Of a DNA stretch of 64,000 nucleotides, positions 31,149-40,462 are shown one piece after another. The translations under genes and the position numbers were made by a program. Within the stretch, counting starts at the first letter, position 1. Each line of letters begins with the position of its first letter. The notes under the pieces are model-generated. The model searched no databases. It was not told the DNA's origin and was given only the letters and a program-made list of their open reading frames with translations. Origin of the DNA: an uncultured Clostridia bacterium (lineage in GTDB: Bacteria; Bacillota; Clostridia; Oscillospirales; Ruminococcaceae); NCBI GenBank assembly GCA_947383835.1, contig CANDEV010000008.1:1-64000 (forward strand), given 5' to 3'.

Positions 31149-33578
31149 TTATCTTAATCCGACTATTCCGGTATTGTTGATAAGCTTGTCGAGGAGTTCG
31201 TCCATAGAGGATATCATTCTCGAAATAGCGCTGTACCATTTTTGATAGTTCATCATGTTAACGCCCTCTTCGTCCATTTCAACGTCCATTACTTCGCTTC
31301 TGCTGTATTCGGAAAGCGTAAGGTTGATGTCCGTTGTTTCGTATACGCTTTCAAGGCTGGCGACCTCGTTGCCCAAGTCGGTGCATATGAAATCAACAAA
31401 GCCCTCGGGTGTGTGGTCTGTTTTTACGTTATGACCGTAAGCGTCCCATACGGTAAGCTCTGTTTCAAAGATGCCGAGAAGCTTGTTTATCTGAGCGTTT
31501 TGCAGCTCCTCAAAGTCATTGTTGTTTGTGGGGTCGGAAATTATCTCCGGTCTGTTGATCCAATCATCGCCGATCCTTACATCAAGAGCAGCCGTTCTGA
31601 ACGAGTCGGTATCAAAGGTGATAAGCTCGTAATCAACATCCTTGAGAATAGTGTTCTTGCTGTCCTCGGGAAGTTCTTCTTTATCAAGCTTGTTCAGGGT
31701 GTTTCCCGCATTGTTGGGATCAACAACGGTATAAGTCTTGCCCTCGCTGTCGGTATAGCTTACGGTATACTTCTCGCCGCCGTCCGCGGTATTCGGAGTA
31801 ACCGTTGCGCCTGCCTTTTCAAGCTTTGCAATGATCTTTTTAATATCGTCCTTTGTATATTCGGAATCCTGCGGGCTTCTATTGTATTCGTCAAGCTGCA
31901 TTGCGTAGCTGTTTATGTATTCTGCTGTATCGACCTTAACGTCAAAGCCCTTATAAACGCCGTTAAATTCGTTTGCAATAGTTCTTACGTAAGAGTTGAG
32001 CAGGTCTCTGTAGTACTCTATACCCTTATTTCTGTTGGTATATACCTGTCTGAGTATCGTTTTTCCGTCCTCTGTGACAGTTCCGTCCGCCGCCGTTGAG
32101 CTTTTTACCGTGACCGCCGCGTAATCCTGATCGGGTTTTGTGTTTACCTCAAGGGTCTTGAAGGAGCCGTCCGCGCCGAGAAGCTCAACATCATTGAGAG
32201 ATACGGTATATTTGCCGTCGTCGTTCTGCACTATACTTGCGCCCAACGCCTTTTTGACAGCGTCCTTAAGCTCGTTTACCTCGCCCATGGTGAATTTGGT
32301 CGGATCCTGATTATAAGCCGCAAGGTCTGCAAGAGCCTTGTTGGCTACCTCGACCTGCTTTGATACGTTCTGATAGCCGTGAGCACTTTCGTCCGCAAAA
32401 TCGCCTCTTCCGTTGTAAACGTCCAAAAGACCGCGGAGCGAACCCTTTTCAAGGTACTGGGGAGTAGCCTTGCCGTATCTTCCGCCTGTGATATTAAGGG
32501 TCTTTCCTGCCTCTCCGCTTCTGAGGAGCACCTGTGCGTCGCCGCCTGTGCCGTTGTCCTCATGGAGCTTATGCCACTCGTCCTTTTCCTTAAGACCTCT
32601 TACTCTGTAATCTATTTCTGTATTAACGAAGCCGAAAGCGTCGATAACGTTGCCCGCAGCGTCCTTCTTTGGGGTGAAGTGGTTCTCGTTGCTTGAAATG
32701 ATAAAGCCAAGCTCTGTGGGACGGGGATTGAACTCGTTCATAGCCATCTGAGCGTAGTACTTATCCTTAACAACTATGCAGTCGGCAAACTTAATGGTGA
32801 ACGTACCGTCGTTTTCCTCGGTAACATTGACGTTGCCGTACTGAGAAAGCTCGTCAAGGAGGCTGTTCATCTTATCCTTAAGCTCCAGCGGACCGTACTG
32901 GCTCTGAACTCTGTAGTTGTTATAGTCGCTGGTAATGTATCCCATGGCAACGTAAGCGTCCTTGATCTGCTTGTTAAGGGTTCCCATTTCCTCGAATATC
33001 TTGTTGATCCTGTCAACGGTAGCTCTTGTGTCGGTAAGGGTCTGTTCGGATATCTTGTCGATATCGTGACCGTACTTATTGATGCTCTGAACAAGGCTTG
33101 TTGCCGTATTAAGAACGGTATTTGCCAAAACGCTTCTGTCCGCATTGTCTGTGGAGAAGCTCTGGAGCGCGGATTTCAGCTTGCTTACGAGTGAAGCGAA
33201 GCTTACGCCCAGATCCTTTCCGTCGGTGTCTCTCGTATCGGATTCAATGCTGTCGAAAATGTCCTCTATATCGCCCAAAGCGGACATTTTTGCACCGATA
33301 TTGCAAAGGTCGCCGCTGTAATTTCTCACCTGCTTATCATAGACCGCGCTTCTTACCTGAGCAATACCCACAGCCTGCGCACCTCTTCCTGCCAGCTCTA
33401 TAGCGTTGTTGTAACCGAGAGTACCCTTAGCGTGAGCAATAGAGCAAATATCGACCCTCTGCCTTGTGTAACCCTCTGTGTGGATGTTTGAAATATTGTT
33501 TCCGGTGATATCCAGCGCCTTCTGCGCAATATTCAGAGCGTCACGCTGAACATACAGACCCATAAAACTCGATGCCAT
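31149..33578 (-). CDS. flgK: Hook-filament junction protein FlgK (enlarged)
   Basis: 809 residues versus roughly 500-600 in most Clostridia. N-terminal SFMGLYVQRDALNIAQKALD and TGNNISNIHTEGYTRQRVD; C-terminal SEVMDVEMDEEGVNMMNYQK and WYSAISRMISSMDELLDKLI are the polymerising D0/D1 parts. The middle (about residues 340-640) is an extra exported region. Follows the FlgN-like chaperone and precedes flgL as usual. Confidence 0.95.
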   Translation of the reverse strand: MASSFMGLYVQRDALNIAQKALDITGNNISNIHTEGYTRQRVDICSIAHAKGTLGYNNAIELAGRGAQAVGIAQVRSAVYDKQVRNYSGDLCNIGAKMSALGDIEDIFDSIESDTRDTDGKDLGVSFASLVSKLKSALQSFSTDNADRSVLANTVLNTATSLVQSINKYGHDIDKISEQTLTDTRATVDRINKIFEEMGTLNKQIKDAYVAMGYITSDYNNYRVQSQYGPLELKDKMNSLLDELSQYGNVNVTEENDGTFTIKFADCIVVKDKYYAQMAMNEFNPRPTELGFIISSNENHFTPKKDAAGNVIDAFGFVNTEIDYRVRGLKEKDEWHKLHEDNGTGGDAQVLLRSGEAGKTLNITGGRYGKATPQYLEKGSLRGLLDVYNGRGDFADESAHGYQNVSKQVEVANKALADLAAYNQDPTKFTMGEVNELKDAVKKALGASIVQNDDGKYTVSLNDVELLGADGSFKTLEVNTKPDQDYAAVTVKSSTAADGTVTEDGKTILRQVYTNRNKGIEYYRDLLNSYVRTIANEFNGVYKGFDVKVDTAEYINSYAMQLDEYNRSPQDSEYTKDDIKKIIAKLEKAGATVTPNTADGGEKYTVSYTDSEGKTYTVVDPNNAGNTLNKLDKEELPEDSKNTILKDVDYELITFDTDSFRTAALDVRIGDDWINRPEIISDPTNNNDFEELQNAQINKLLGIFETELTVWDAYGHNVKTDHTPEGFVDFICTDLGNEVASLESVYETTDINLTLSEYSRSEVMDVEMDEEGVNMMNYQKWYSAISRMISSMDELLDKLINNTGIVGLR

Positions 33579-33610
33579 TTATGATCAATCCTTTCCTAAA
33601 CATTTTAATA

Positions 33611-34060
33611 TCAAACGTTTCTCGATATAGCGGATTTTGTCGCGTGTTCCCGCTTTAATGCGCCCCTGCCGTCGTAAACGTCAAGCTCTGCGGTGCGCTT
33701 CTGTATTTTTTTCAGTCTTTCCGATACTATTACACCGGCGTTGTCGTTGATCTCTTTTATTTTGTAAATGATCTCAGATAGCTCCTTGTGCTGGTTTGCC
33801 AGCTTTTCTCTGAACTCATCGGGAGCGCCGTTTACAAGATCGCCGAACGTGTCGCCGCAGCCCTCCACGAGCTTTATACGCCTTGATTCAAGCGTATTGG
33901 TCTTCATAATAAGAGCCTGCTCGGTGGTAAGCGAGTCGCTGAGCTGCTCTATAGCGCCTTTGTTTATCATGTCAGCCTTGGCGTATTCAAACTTCAGAAA
34001 GCTTCTGTAATGAGCTATATACTCATCAAAAAACATAATTATTTTTTTGTAATCGGGCAT
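33611..34060 (-). CDS. flgN: FlgN-like export chaperone
   Basis: 149 residues, helical (FDEYIAHYRSFLKFEYAKAD, EQALIMKTNTLESRRIKLVE, KLANQHKELSEIIYKIKEIN). FlgN-type chaperones escort FlgK and FlgL; the position between flgM and flgK supports this. No sharply diagnostic motif, so the name rests mainly on context and fold. Confidence 0.75.
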   Translation of the reverse strand: MPDYKKIIMFFDEYIAHYRSFLKFEYAKADMINKGAIEQLSDSLTTEQALIMKTNTLESRRIKLVEGCGDTFGDLVNGAPDEFREKLANQHKELSEIIYKIKEINDNAGVIVSERLKKIQKRTAELDVYDGRGALKREHATKSAISRNV

Positions 34061-34157
34061 ATCTTTTTCCTTTCGTATAATCGTATAAGATTATTACAGA
34101 GCGTATATTAATTTGGCTATCCCCGTTATGTTCTTATATTATGCTCGCCGTTCCGCG

Positions 34158-34439
34158 TCAGCCCTCCATAATGGAAGCCGCAACACATTCGGCGGAAATA
34201 TTGTAAGAGCCGTCGGCTATCATAGCCTTAAGAGCAGCTATCCGCTTTGGTGAAGCAAAGCTCTCGATCTCTTTTTTTACGGAAGCCTTAGCATGTGAAA
34301 CACCGCCGTCCTTGGGTATGGAAGAAAATTCAGCTTTATCGGTGTTTTTAGCCGCAGCTCCGACCCGTTCCCGCCGCGGCGGCTCGTAAGAGCTTTTCAC
34401 ATAGGCGGACATTACCGAACCGTATTTGTTAATTTCCAT
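34158..34439 (-). CDS. flgM: Anti-sigma-28 factor FlgM
   Basis: 93 residues from MEINKYGSVMSAYVKSSY (GGACGGG upstream). The C-terminal half (AKASVKKEIESFASPKRIAA, LKAMIADGSYNISAECVAAS) is the FlgM sigma-binding helix pattern, ending with the typical A-D-G-S-Y-x-I. FlgM holds sigma-28 inactive until hook completion. First gene of the operon, downstream of a sigma-28 promoter. Confidence 0.88.
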   Translation of the reverse strand: MEINKYGSVMSAYVKSSYEPPRRERVGAAAKNTDKAEFSSIPKDGGVSHAKASVKKEIESFASPKRIAALKAMIADGSYNISAECVAASIMEG

Positions 34440-34530
34440 AAAAGCGATCCCGTCCTTTCGGTTCAATTTATGCGCTCGCATTGGCGTGCGGGCATAGTTA
34501 TGACATTAGATAATTATCCCTCTATATCTT

Positions 34531-34557
34531 TTATCGGCAGACTTTAGAAAAACTTTA
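34531..34557 (-). promoter_or_regulatory. Sigma-28 (SigD/FliA) promoter of the flgM operon
   Basis: On the minus strand TAAA (34554-34557), exactly 15 bases, then GCCGATAA (34531-34538), a full match to the sigma-28 consensus TAAA-N15-GCCGATAA. Located about 95 bases before flgM. The remainder of 34570-34820 is AT-rich with nothing else clear. Confidence 0.88.
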
Positions 34558-34823
34558 ACTTTTTTTTCGATTTTTTCAAAAAAATTTTTCTGACAATTAA
34601 TATTATGCTTATATTATACTTTGCGTAATATAAATTTGAACTAACTCAAAACTAACAATGAACAATTATTGACTGCGGTATCTGCAATACCAATAATTAC
34701 AAATTTACCCATTTAAAAAATTATTCATTATCCATTATTAATTATTAATTTTCTATTGACTATGGCGGCAAAGTATTGTAAAATAAAATAGTATGCTTAA
34801 AATAAGGTTCAATAGAGGCGAAA

Positions 34824-35201
34824 ATGGAAAATAATGATAGAAAGCTTCTGCGTACACGGGACGCTCTTATAATAGTACTGATCGCCGCGGCGGTATTGGC
34901 TTTTTATGCACTTTTTCCCGAAAGCGGCGGTGAGACCGCTGTCATCTCCCGTGACGGCAGCGTTATTGCCGAGCTTCGGCTGGACGCGGACGGTTTTTAC
35001 ACCTGTCCCGAAGTCCCCGATATGGTTTTCTCTGTGGAAAACGGGACTGTCTCCGTGACGGAAAGCGGCTGCGGCGACAAGACCTGCATGAGAACTGGGA
35101 AAATCTCCAAGCGCGGCGAGGCTATAATTTGCGTGCCGAATAAAATCATTGTGGAGATAAAAGGGAACTCCCCCGAAAGCGATGTGGACGCTGTATTATG
35201 A
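34824..35201 (+). CDS. NusG domain II-containing membrane-anchored protein
   Basis: 125 residues with one N-terminal membrane helix (DALIIVLIAAAVLAFYALF) and an extracytoplasmic NusG-II beta-barrel (VENGTVSVTESGCGDKTCMR, then GKISKRGEAIICVPNKI). This family typically precedes an HepT-like membrane protein, FMN-transfer enzymes and Rnf genes; that is the case here. Overlaps the next gene by four bases. Confidence 0.85.
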   Translation: MENNDRKLLRTRDALIIVLIAAAVLAFYALFPESGGETAVISRDGSVIAELRLDADGFYTCPEVPDMVFSVENGTVSVTESGCGDKTCMRTGKISKRGEAIICVPNKIIVEIKGNSPESDVDAVL

Positions 35202-35722
35202 AACCGAAAAATATGTCCGCGGCTCGTTACGCCGCTTTAATGGGACTGCTGTTCGCTCTCGCGGGAGCGTTCAACACCCTTGAAAATCTGCTGTCGGCGT
35301 TCCTTCCCGCGGGAATGAGGATAGGGCTGTCAAATATTGTTATCATGGCGGCGATACTCTGTATAAATCTGCCCTCGGCGGCTCTGCTCGTCATACTGAA
35401 AGCAACGCTGGTGTTTTTTACCAGAGGACTGACGGCAGGGGGAATGTCCCTCTGCGGCAGCATGGCGGCGTTTTTGGTGACGGCTCTGTTATTCCGCCGC
35501 ACAAAATGCTCATACATATTAATAAGCGTACTGGGAGCGATCGCCCATTCGGCAGGTCAACTCTGCGCGGCATGGGTCATTCTCGGCACTGCTTACGTTT
35601 TTGCTTACGCTCCCCTGCTTGTTTTCGCTTCGGTGGGGACGGGTATTTTTACGGGTATCGTGCTGAAAACGGTGCTGCCCTTGTTAGAGGCAAGAGTTTT
35701 CAGAGGCAGGAAGCAAGGGTAA
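35198..35722 (+). CDS. Gx transporter family / HepT-like membrane protein
   Basis: 174 residues, about five membrane helices. ARYAALMGLLFALAGAFNTL, ENLLSAFLPAGMRIGLSNIV and KATLVFFTRGLTAGGMSLC are typical of the Gx (heptaprenyl diphosphate synthase component I-like) family, which resembles ECF S-components. Coupled to the NusG-II gene and upstream of Rnf. Substrate unknown. Confidence 0.85.
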   Translation: MKPKNMSAARYAALMGLLFALAGAFNTLENLLSAFLPAGMRIGLSNIVIMAAILCINLPSAALLVILKATLVFFTRGLTAGGMSLCGSMAAFLVTALLFRRTKCSYILISVLGAIAHSAGQLCAAWVILGTAYVFAYAPLLVFASVGTGIFTGIVLKTVLPLLEARVFRGRKQG

Positions 35723-35728
35723 AAAACA

Positions 35729-35752
35729 GGTGCAAAGCCGCTGCTCTGCACC
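35729..35752. terminator. Hairpin between convergent genes
   Basis: GGTGCA and TGCACC close a 24-base hairpin between the HepT-like gene and the small minus-strand gene; the T tract is poor. Confidence 0.45.
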
Positions 35753-35758
35753 GTGAGG

Positions 35759-35932
35759 TCAGTCCTCCTGCTTTATTTCAAAATCGGTAGTGACAACGCC
35801 CATTGATTCCAGCTTGCCTTTTATTACCTTTAATTGGTACTCGGCTTCTCTTTTCGCGTCCTTTGACGTTATTATCCGCTGCAAGTCAACATACTTGTCT
35901 ATAAGGGCGTTTAGGATTTCTTTATCATTCAC
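35759..35932 (-). CDS. Small charged coiled-coil protein
   Basis: 57 residues starting with GTG at 35932, preceded by a strong GGAGGAGG ribosome site at about nine bases: MNDKEILNALIDKYVDLQRI, then ITSKDAKREAEYQLKVIKGK and LESMGVVTTDFEIKQED. Highly charged single helix. Codon use and the ribosome site argue for a real gene. Function unknown. Confidence 0.6.
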   Translation of the reverse strand: MNDKEILNALIDKYVDLQRIITSKDAKREAEYQLKVIKGKLESMGVVTTDFEIKQED

Positions 35933-36068
35933 ACATATCCCTCCTCCCGCAAATCTGCGTTACCTTTATTATAGCATAAATTTCTTTGATTGTAAACATT
36001 ATTTTGTGCAATGCAAAAATTTACATATGGATATATTTTAAAGATAATATACAGAAAGGAAAATCCAA

Positions 36069-36644
36069 ATGAGCGATCAAACCATTGAAAACAACGCATA
36101 CTCCGAAACGCCCGATTTGACCCCTGTCAAAAAATTCTTGAAAAAACATAAGCGTCTACTTATTGCCGTAATTATTATCTGCGTTATAGTGCCGGTATAC
36201 GCTTTGCTTACAGCTTCGGGGCGTATTGCTTACCCCAAATGGTATCTTATAGGTTCGTTCCGCCTTAACAAAAGTTCGTTTGAGTATTTTAAGGACAGCG
36301 GCAAAAATTTCTGCGCTGATTTTTACGGCAGTTATAACCTTGACAGGTACGACGATCCAAAGCTTGCAGCGAGCGTCAGGAACATCACGCAAAACTGCCG
36401 CTTGGGTGTTGCTGTCTGGCACCACACATTTGTAGTCGGCGATATGCTTATATTTAAGACCGATAACTGCGCGGGTCTTGAAAATACCCGCGGTATTTTG
36501 TACTGTGAAAACGAAATTTACCAATTTGACGATTTTGTTTACCTCTACAAATGCGAACCTTTGGGAGACGGTTGGTACTATTATTATGTATATGATAAAG
36601 GTTTATACTATTACCCCAGTGACAAAAATACAGTTATAAGATAG
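36069..36644 (+). CDS. Uncharacterised membrane-anchored protein
   Basis: 191 residues with AAAGGA upstream. A cytoplasmic N-terminus of about 30 residues, one membrane helix (LLIAVIIICVIVPVYALLTA) and an outside domain rich in Tyr/Asp (YYYYVYDKGLYYYPSD near the end). Family not recognised. It lies alone before the rnf operon, and promoter sharing is not evident. Confidence 0.6.
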   Translation: MSDQTIENNAYSETPDLTPVKKFLKKHKRLLIAVIIICVIVPVYALLTASGRIAYPKWYLIGSFRLNKSSFEYFKDSGKNFCADFYGSYNLDRYDDPKLAASVRNITQNCRLGVAVWHHTFVVGDMLIFKTDNCAGLENTRGILYCENEIYQFDDFVYLYKCEPLGDGWYYYYVYDKGLYYYPSDKNTVIR

Positions 36645-36695
36645 CTATTACACACAGTAAATTATTTTAATAAATATACGAAAAGGAGATTAAAA

Positions 36696-37979
36696 ATGAG
36701 CAAACTTAACGGTATAAAGCTGCACCACAACAAGAATACCCGTGATTGTGAGACAGCCGAATTTCCGCTGCCCCGCAGCGTTGTGATACCCATGTCGCAG
36801 CATATGGGCGCGCCCTGCAAATGCACTGTCAAAAAGGGCGACGCGGTGACGGTGGGGCAGAAGATAGGCGACACGGACGCTTTCATGTCCGCGCCCGTCC
36901 ACTCCTCCGTTTCGGGTACGGTGACGGCTGTGGAGGACTTCCTCCTTGCCAACGGCGCGGTATGCGAGGCGGCTGTAATTGAGACGGACGGCTTGCAGAC
37001 GGTCTGTCCCGACATAACAGTCCCCGAAATAACCGACAAGCAGTCCCTTATCGCGGCGGTGCGGGAAAGCGGTCTGACGGGTCTTGGAGGAGCGGGCTTC
37101 CCGACCCACATCAAGCTTAACTTTGACGCGGTAAAGACTCCTATTGACACCCTCGTTATCAACGCGGCGGAGTGCGAGCCATACATAACAAGCGACTATA
37201 GGGAGCTTATGGAAAGCAGCTCCGATATTATCGAGGGTATACTTTTAGTACAAAAATACTGCGGTATTCCTCTTTGTAAACTCTGCATAGAGGACAACAA
37301 GCCCGACGCAATCAAGCTTATGCAACAGAAAACCGCGGATATAAAGTCCATTGACATCGTTACTCTGCCGTCCTCATACCCGCAGGGCGCGGAAAAGGTG
37401 ATAATCTTCTCGGCGACAAACCGTATAGTTGCGGAGGGTGAACTGCCCGCAAATCAAGGCGTAATGGTGATGAACGTTTCAACCGTGGCGAGCATTTACA
37501 GATACACCCAAAACGGTATGCCTTTGGTGGAGCGCCGCTTGACCATAGACGGAAACGCTGTTACAAAAAACGCGGGAAACTATTTTGTGCCCATAGGAAC
37601 GAGGGTTTCCGAGCTTCTGGAGTACTGCGGCGCGGAGGGCGCGAAAAAGGTTTTGTACGGCGGTCCGATGATGGGTATTTGTTTATACGACACCGACCAG
37701 CCCGTTGTAAAAAACAACAACGCAATTCTGGCGTTCAGGGAGGGCAAGCTGCCTGAGACTACGGCGTGTATACGCTGCGGAAGATGCGTCCGCACCTGTC
37801 CTCTGAACCTTATGCCCGTGCTTATCGAGAGCGCGTACAATGCGGAGGATATTGAGGAGCTGAAGCGGCTTAAAGTCACCCTTTGCATGAACTGCGGCTG
37901 CTGTTCGTATGCTTGCCCCGCCCATAGACCTCTTGCGGAAATTAACCAGCTGGCAAAGGCTATGATACCCAAAAAGTAA
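36696..37979 (+). CDS. rnfC: Rnf complex subunit RnfC
   Basis: 427 residues. RnfC is the peripheral NADH/FMN and Fe-S subunit. N-terminal VVIPMSQHMGAPCKCTVKKG barrel, GLGGAGFPTHIKL (the FMN/NADH Rossmann motif), EPYITSDYRELME, and two [4Fe-4S] motifs CIRCGRCVRTCP and CMNCGCCSYACP near the C-terminus. AAAGGAG upstream. First gene of the cluster; the operon is C-D-G-E-A-(insert)-B. Confidence 0.96.
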   Translation: MSKLNGIKLHHNKNTRDCETAEFPLPRSVVIPMSQHMGAPCKCTVKKGDAVTVGQKIGDTDAFMSAPVHSSVSGTVTAVEDFLLANGAVCEAAVIETDGLQTVCPDITVPEITDKQSLIAAVRESGLTGLGGAGFPTHIKLNFDAVKTPIDTLVINAAECEPYITSDYRELMESSSDIIEGILLVQKYCGIPLCKLCIEDNKPDAIKLMQQKTADIKSIDIVTLPSSYPQGAEKVIIFSATNRIVAEGELPANQGVMVMNVSTVASIYRYTQNGMPLVERRLTIDGNAVTKNAGNYFVPIGTRVSELLEYCGAEGAKKVLYGGPMMGICLYDTDQPVVKNNNAILAFREGKLPETTACIRCGRCVRTCPLNLMPVLIESAYNAEDIEELKRLKVTLCMNCGCCSYACPAHRPLAEINQLAKAMIPKK

Positions 37980-37989
37980 CTATTTTATA

Positions 37990-38120
37990 TTGAAAGGCGG
38001 GAGCAAGCCCCCGCCCTACGATTGGCGTTAATCCCTAAAAAACAAGGCTGAGCCTTGTCACCCCCAATATTAATTTATTTGGAATTTTAACATACAAAAG
38101 CCCCCTCAAGGGGATGAAAA
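37990..38120 (+). repeat. GC-rich intergenic repeats between rnfC and rnfD
   Basis: GGCGGGAGCAAGCCCCCGCC (37996-38015) is nearly identical to a repeat at 52485-52505 in the phage head cluster. After it come TGTCACCCCC and AAGCCCCCTCAAGGGG pieces of the spo0A-type repeat. No gene is visible in 37980-38151. Confidence 0.65.
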
Positions 38121-38151
38121 CTAAAATTTCTAAAAAAGGATTTGATCTGAT

Positions 38152-39135
38152 TTGAAAGGACTATTTGTTTCCCCGTCGCCCCACCGCGCGACGGAAATGT
38201 CAACAACCAAAATAATGCTAATGGTCATAATCGCCCTTGTCCCGGCGGCTGCGGCAGGCTGCGTGTTTTTCGGACCGAGGGCGGCTGGCGTACTTGCGCT
38301 CTGCATAGCCTGCTCAATAATTTTTGAGGCTCTGTTCAATATCGTCACAAAGCGTGAGCAGACCGTGGGCGACCTGTCCGCTGTTGTTACGGGACTTCTT
38401 TTGGGAATGAACCTGCCCGCGACTGTGCCGTTCTACATTCCCGTTATCGGCAGCTTTGTTGCTATAATTATAGTAAAGCAGCTTTTCGGCGGTATCGGAC
38501 AGAACTTTGCAAACCCTGCCATTGCCGCAAGAATTGTGCTTATGCTGTCGTTTTCCACTCCCATGACAAGCTGGGTGAAGCCTTATTGGTACACAAGCGT
38601 TGTGGACGCGGAAACAAGCGCGACCCCGCTTGCCGCAAGCTGGCTGAATTACACCGAAAACGGCTCGGCGTACAAAATGTCCCCCTTTACTTTGGGAGAA
38701 ATGTTTTTCGGCGAGACCGGGGGCTGCATTGGCGAGACCTGCGCCGCGGCTCTTATCGTTGGGGGACTTTTCCTTATGATAACAAGGGTAATTTCTCCCG
38801 CAACTCCCATTGCATTTATAGGCAGCTTTGCGTTGCTGACGCTTATTTACACCGGCAGCGCGGTTGAAACGCTGTACGGCGTACTTGCGGGAGGACTTCT
38901 CATAGGCGCGTTCTTTATGGCTACTGACTACGCCACAACGCCCCTTACAGCTTCGGGTAAAATTATTTTCGGCATAGGCTGCGCCATAGTGACCTTTGTA
39001 ATACGAAATTTCGGCAGCTACCCCGAGGGCGTGTCATTCTCGATACTGCTGATGAATCTGCTTACGCCTTATATCGACAAGCTGACAAAGCTTTCTCCGT
39101 TAGGCGCAAAAACCGCAAAGGAGGGCAAAGCGTAA
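38152..39135 (+). CDS. rnfD: Rnf complex subunit RnfD
   Basis: 327 residues, about nine membrane helices. VSPSPHRATEMSTTKIMLMV at the start, GGIGQNFANPAIAARI, and ETSATPLAASW with the Thr that takes covalent FMN (S-x-T-P-L site). Starts with TTG at 38152; AAGGA lies 11 bases upstream. One-base overlap with rnfG. Confidence 0.94.
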   Translation: MKGLFVSPSPHRATEMSTTKIMLMVIIALVPAAAAGCVFFGPRAAGVLALCIACSIIFEALFNIVTKREQTVGDLSAVVTGLLLGMNLPATVPFYIPVIGSFVAIIIVKQLFGGIGQNFANPAIAARIVLMLSFSTPMTSWVKPYWYTSVVDAETSATPLAASWLNYTENGSAYKMSPFTLGEMFFGETGGCIGETCAAALIVGGLFLMITRVISPATPIAFIGSFALLTLIYTGSAVETLYGVLAGGLLIGAFFMATDYATTPLTASGKIIFGIGCAIVTFVIRNFGSYPEGVSFSILLMNLLTPYIDKLTKLSPLGAKTAKEGKA

Positions 39136-39782
39136 TGTTTCAGGAAAAAATAAAGTCCCCGTTGGTGCTTACATTGATCTGTATAATAACCTGCGGACTT
39201 CTTGTTGCCGCATATGAGGCGACGTATGTTGACACAACGGGCGTTATCACCGAAAAGCTTACGGCAGGACTTACCGAGGTGTACGGCTCTGCCGAGGGCT
39301 TTGAAATGCTGAAAAACGACGACGGAACGGTACTGACCTATGAGGGTGTGACCTCGGTGCTTTTCGACGGTGAGAACACCGCCTTTGAAATTACCGCGGA
39401 CGGCTACTCTTCCGGAGGACTTCACGTCCTTGTTGGACTTGACGGCAGCGGTGCGGTAAACGGGGTCTCCATAATGACTATCGGAGAGACTCCGGGGGTC
39501 GGCACTAAGGTGCAGGACGAGAGCTTCCGCAATCAATTCAAAGGCGTAAAATATGAGGACACAGTTTCCGCGCAGGAGGAGACTAAGGTGAAAGCCAAAG
39601 CCGTATGGGGTACGCGTGATGAAATAAACCGCCTGAAGATAGACGCGGCTGTGAACAATACTTCGGGCAGCGGCTTTACCCTTGACGCCATAAGCGGCGC
39701 AACATTCTCATCAAACGGAATGTACACCGCCGTAAAGACCGCTCTTACGGCATATGAGGAAATGAAAGGAGCTGACGAGTAA
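39135..39782 (+). CDS. rnfG: Rnf complex subunit RnfG
   Basis: 215 residues. One N-terminal membrane helix and an outside FMN-binding domain; DAISGATFSSNGMYTAVKTA holds the Thr that binds FMN covalently. GETPGVGTKVQDESFRNQF is also typical. Overlaps rnfD by one base and rnfE by one base. Confidence 0.95.
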   Translation: MFQEKIKSPLVLTLICIITCGLLVAAYEATYVDTTGVITEKLTAGLTEVYGSAEGFEMLKNDDGTVLTYEGVTSVLFDGENTAFEITADGYSSGGLHVLVGLDGSGAVNGVSIMTIGETPGVGTKVQDESFRNQFKGVKYEDTVSAQEETKVKAKAVWGTRDEINRLKIDAAVNNTSGSGFTLDAISGATFSSNGMYTAVKTALTAYEEMKGADE

Positions 39783-40462
39783 TGGCTGAAAAGAAAGGCA
39801 ATCTTTACGAGCTTACAAAGGGTATAATCAAGGAAAACCCCACGCTTGTTACCCTGCTGGGAATGTGTCCCACGCTGGCGGTAACGGTGTCCGCTTCAAA
39901 CGGTATCGGCATGGGTCTTGCCACAACCTTTGTACTTATCTGCTCAAACGCGGTCATTTCGCTGCTTAAAAATATTATTCCCAAGGCGGTGCGCCTGCCC
40001 TGCTTTATTGTGGTCATAGCAAGCTTTGTAACGCTTATAGAATTCCTTATGAAAGGCTATCTCCCCGACCTTTACGACCGTTTGGGACTGTTCCTTTCCC
40101 TCATTACGGTAAACTGTATTATTTTGGGACGGGCGGAGGCTTTTGCCTCGAAAAACAAAGTCCTGCCCTCTATACTGGACGCGATAGGAATGGGACTTGG
40201 TTTCACACTTTCCCTGTTCACAATGGGAAGCATACGTGAAATAATCGGCACTGGACAATGGTTCGGAATTGACCTGCATCTGCCCGTAACTATGGGTATG
40301 TTCATCATGCCTGCGGGAGGATTTTTCACATTGGGCGTACTTATAGCAGTCGTAAACAAGATAGCAAACAAAAAGCCGCCTCAGCAGGTGGGCTGTGCGA
40401 ACTGTCCAAACGCGTCAAGCTGCCCAAGCTATAAAGAAGACACTGCAAAGGAGGCTGAATAA
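39782..40462 (+). CDS. rnfE: Rnf complex subunit RnfE
   Basis: 226 residues, six membrane helices. GIIKENPTLVTLLGMCPTLA, ICSNAVISLLKNIIPKAVRL and GLGFTLSLFTMGSIREI are conserved. A C-terminal Cys tail (GCANCPNASSCPS) could bind a metal or cluster; such tails occur in clostridial RnfE. Confidence 0.95.
   Translation: MAEKKGNLYELTKGIIKENPTLVTLLGMCPTLAVTVSASNGIGMGLATTFVLICSNAVISLLKNIIPKAVRLPCFIVVIASFVTLIEFLMKGYLPDLYDRLGLFLSLITVNCIILGRAEAFASKNKVLPSILDAIGMGLGFTLSLFTMGSIREIIGTGQWFGIDLHLPVTMGMFIMPAGGFFTLGVLIAVVNKIANKKPPQQVGCANCPNASSCPSYKEDTAKEAE

Noticed and set aside
36645..36695. FMN riboswitch before rnfC
   Set aside because: The gap is only about 50 bases and has none of the conserved aptamer segments.
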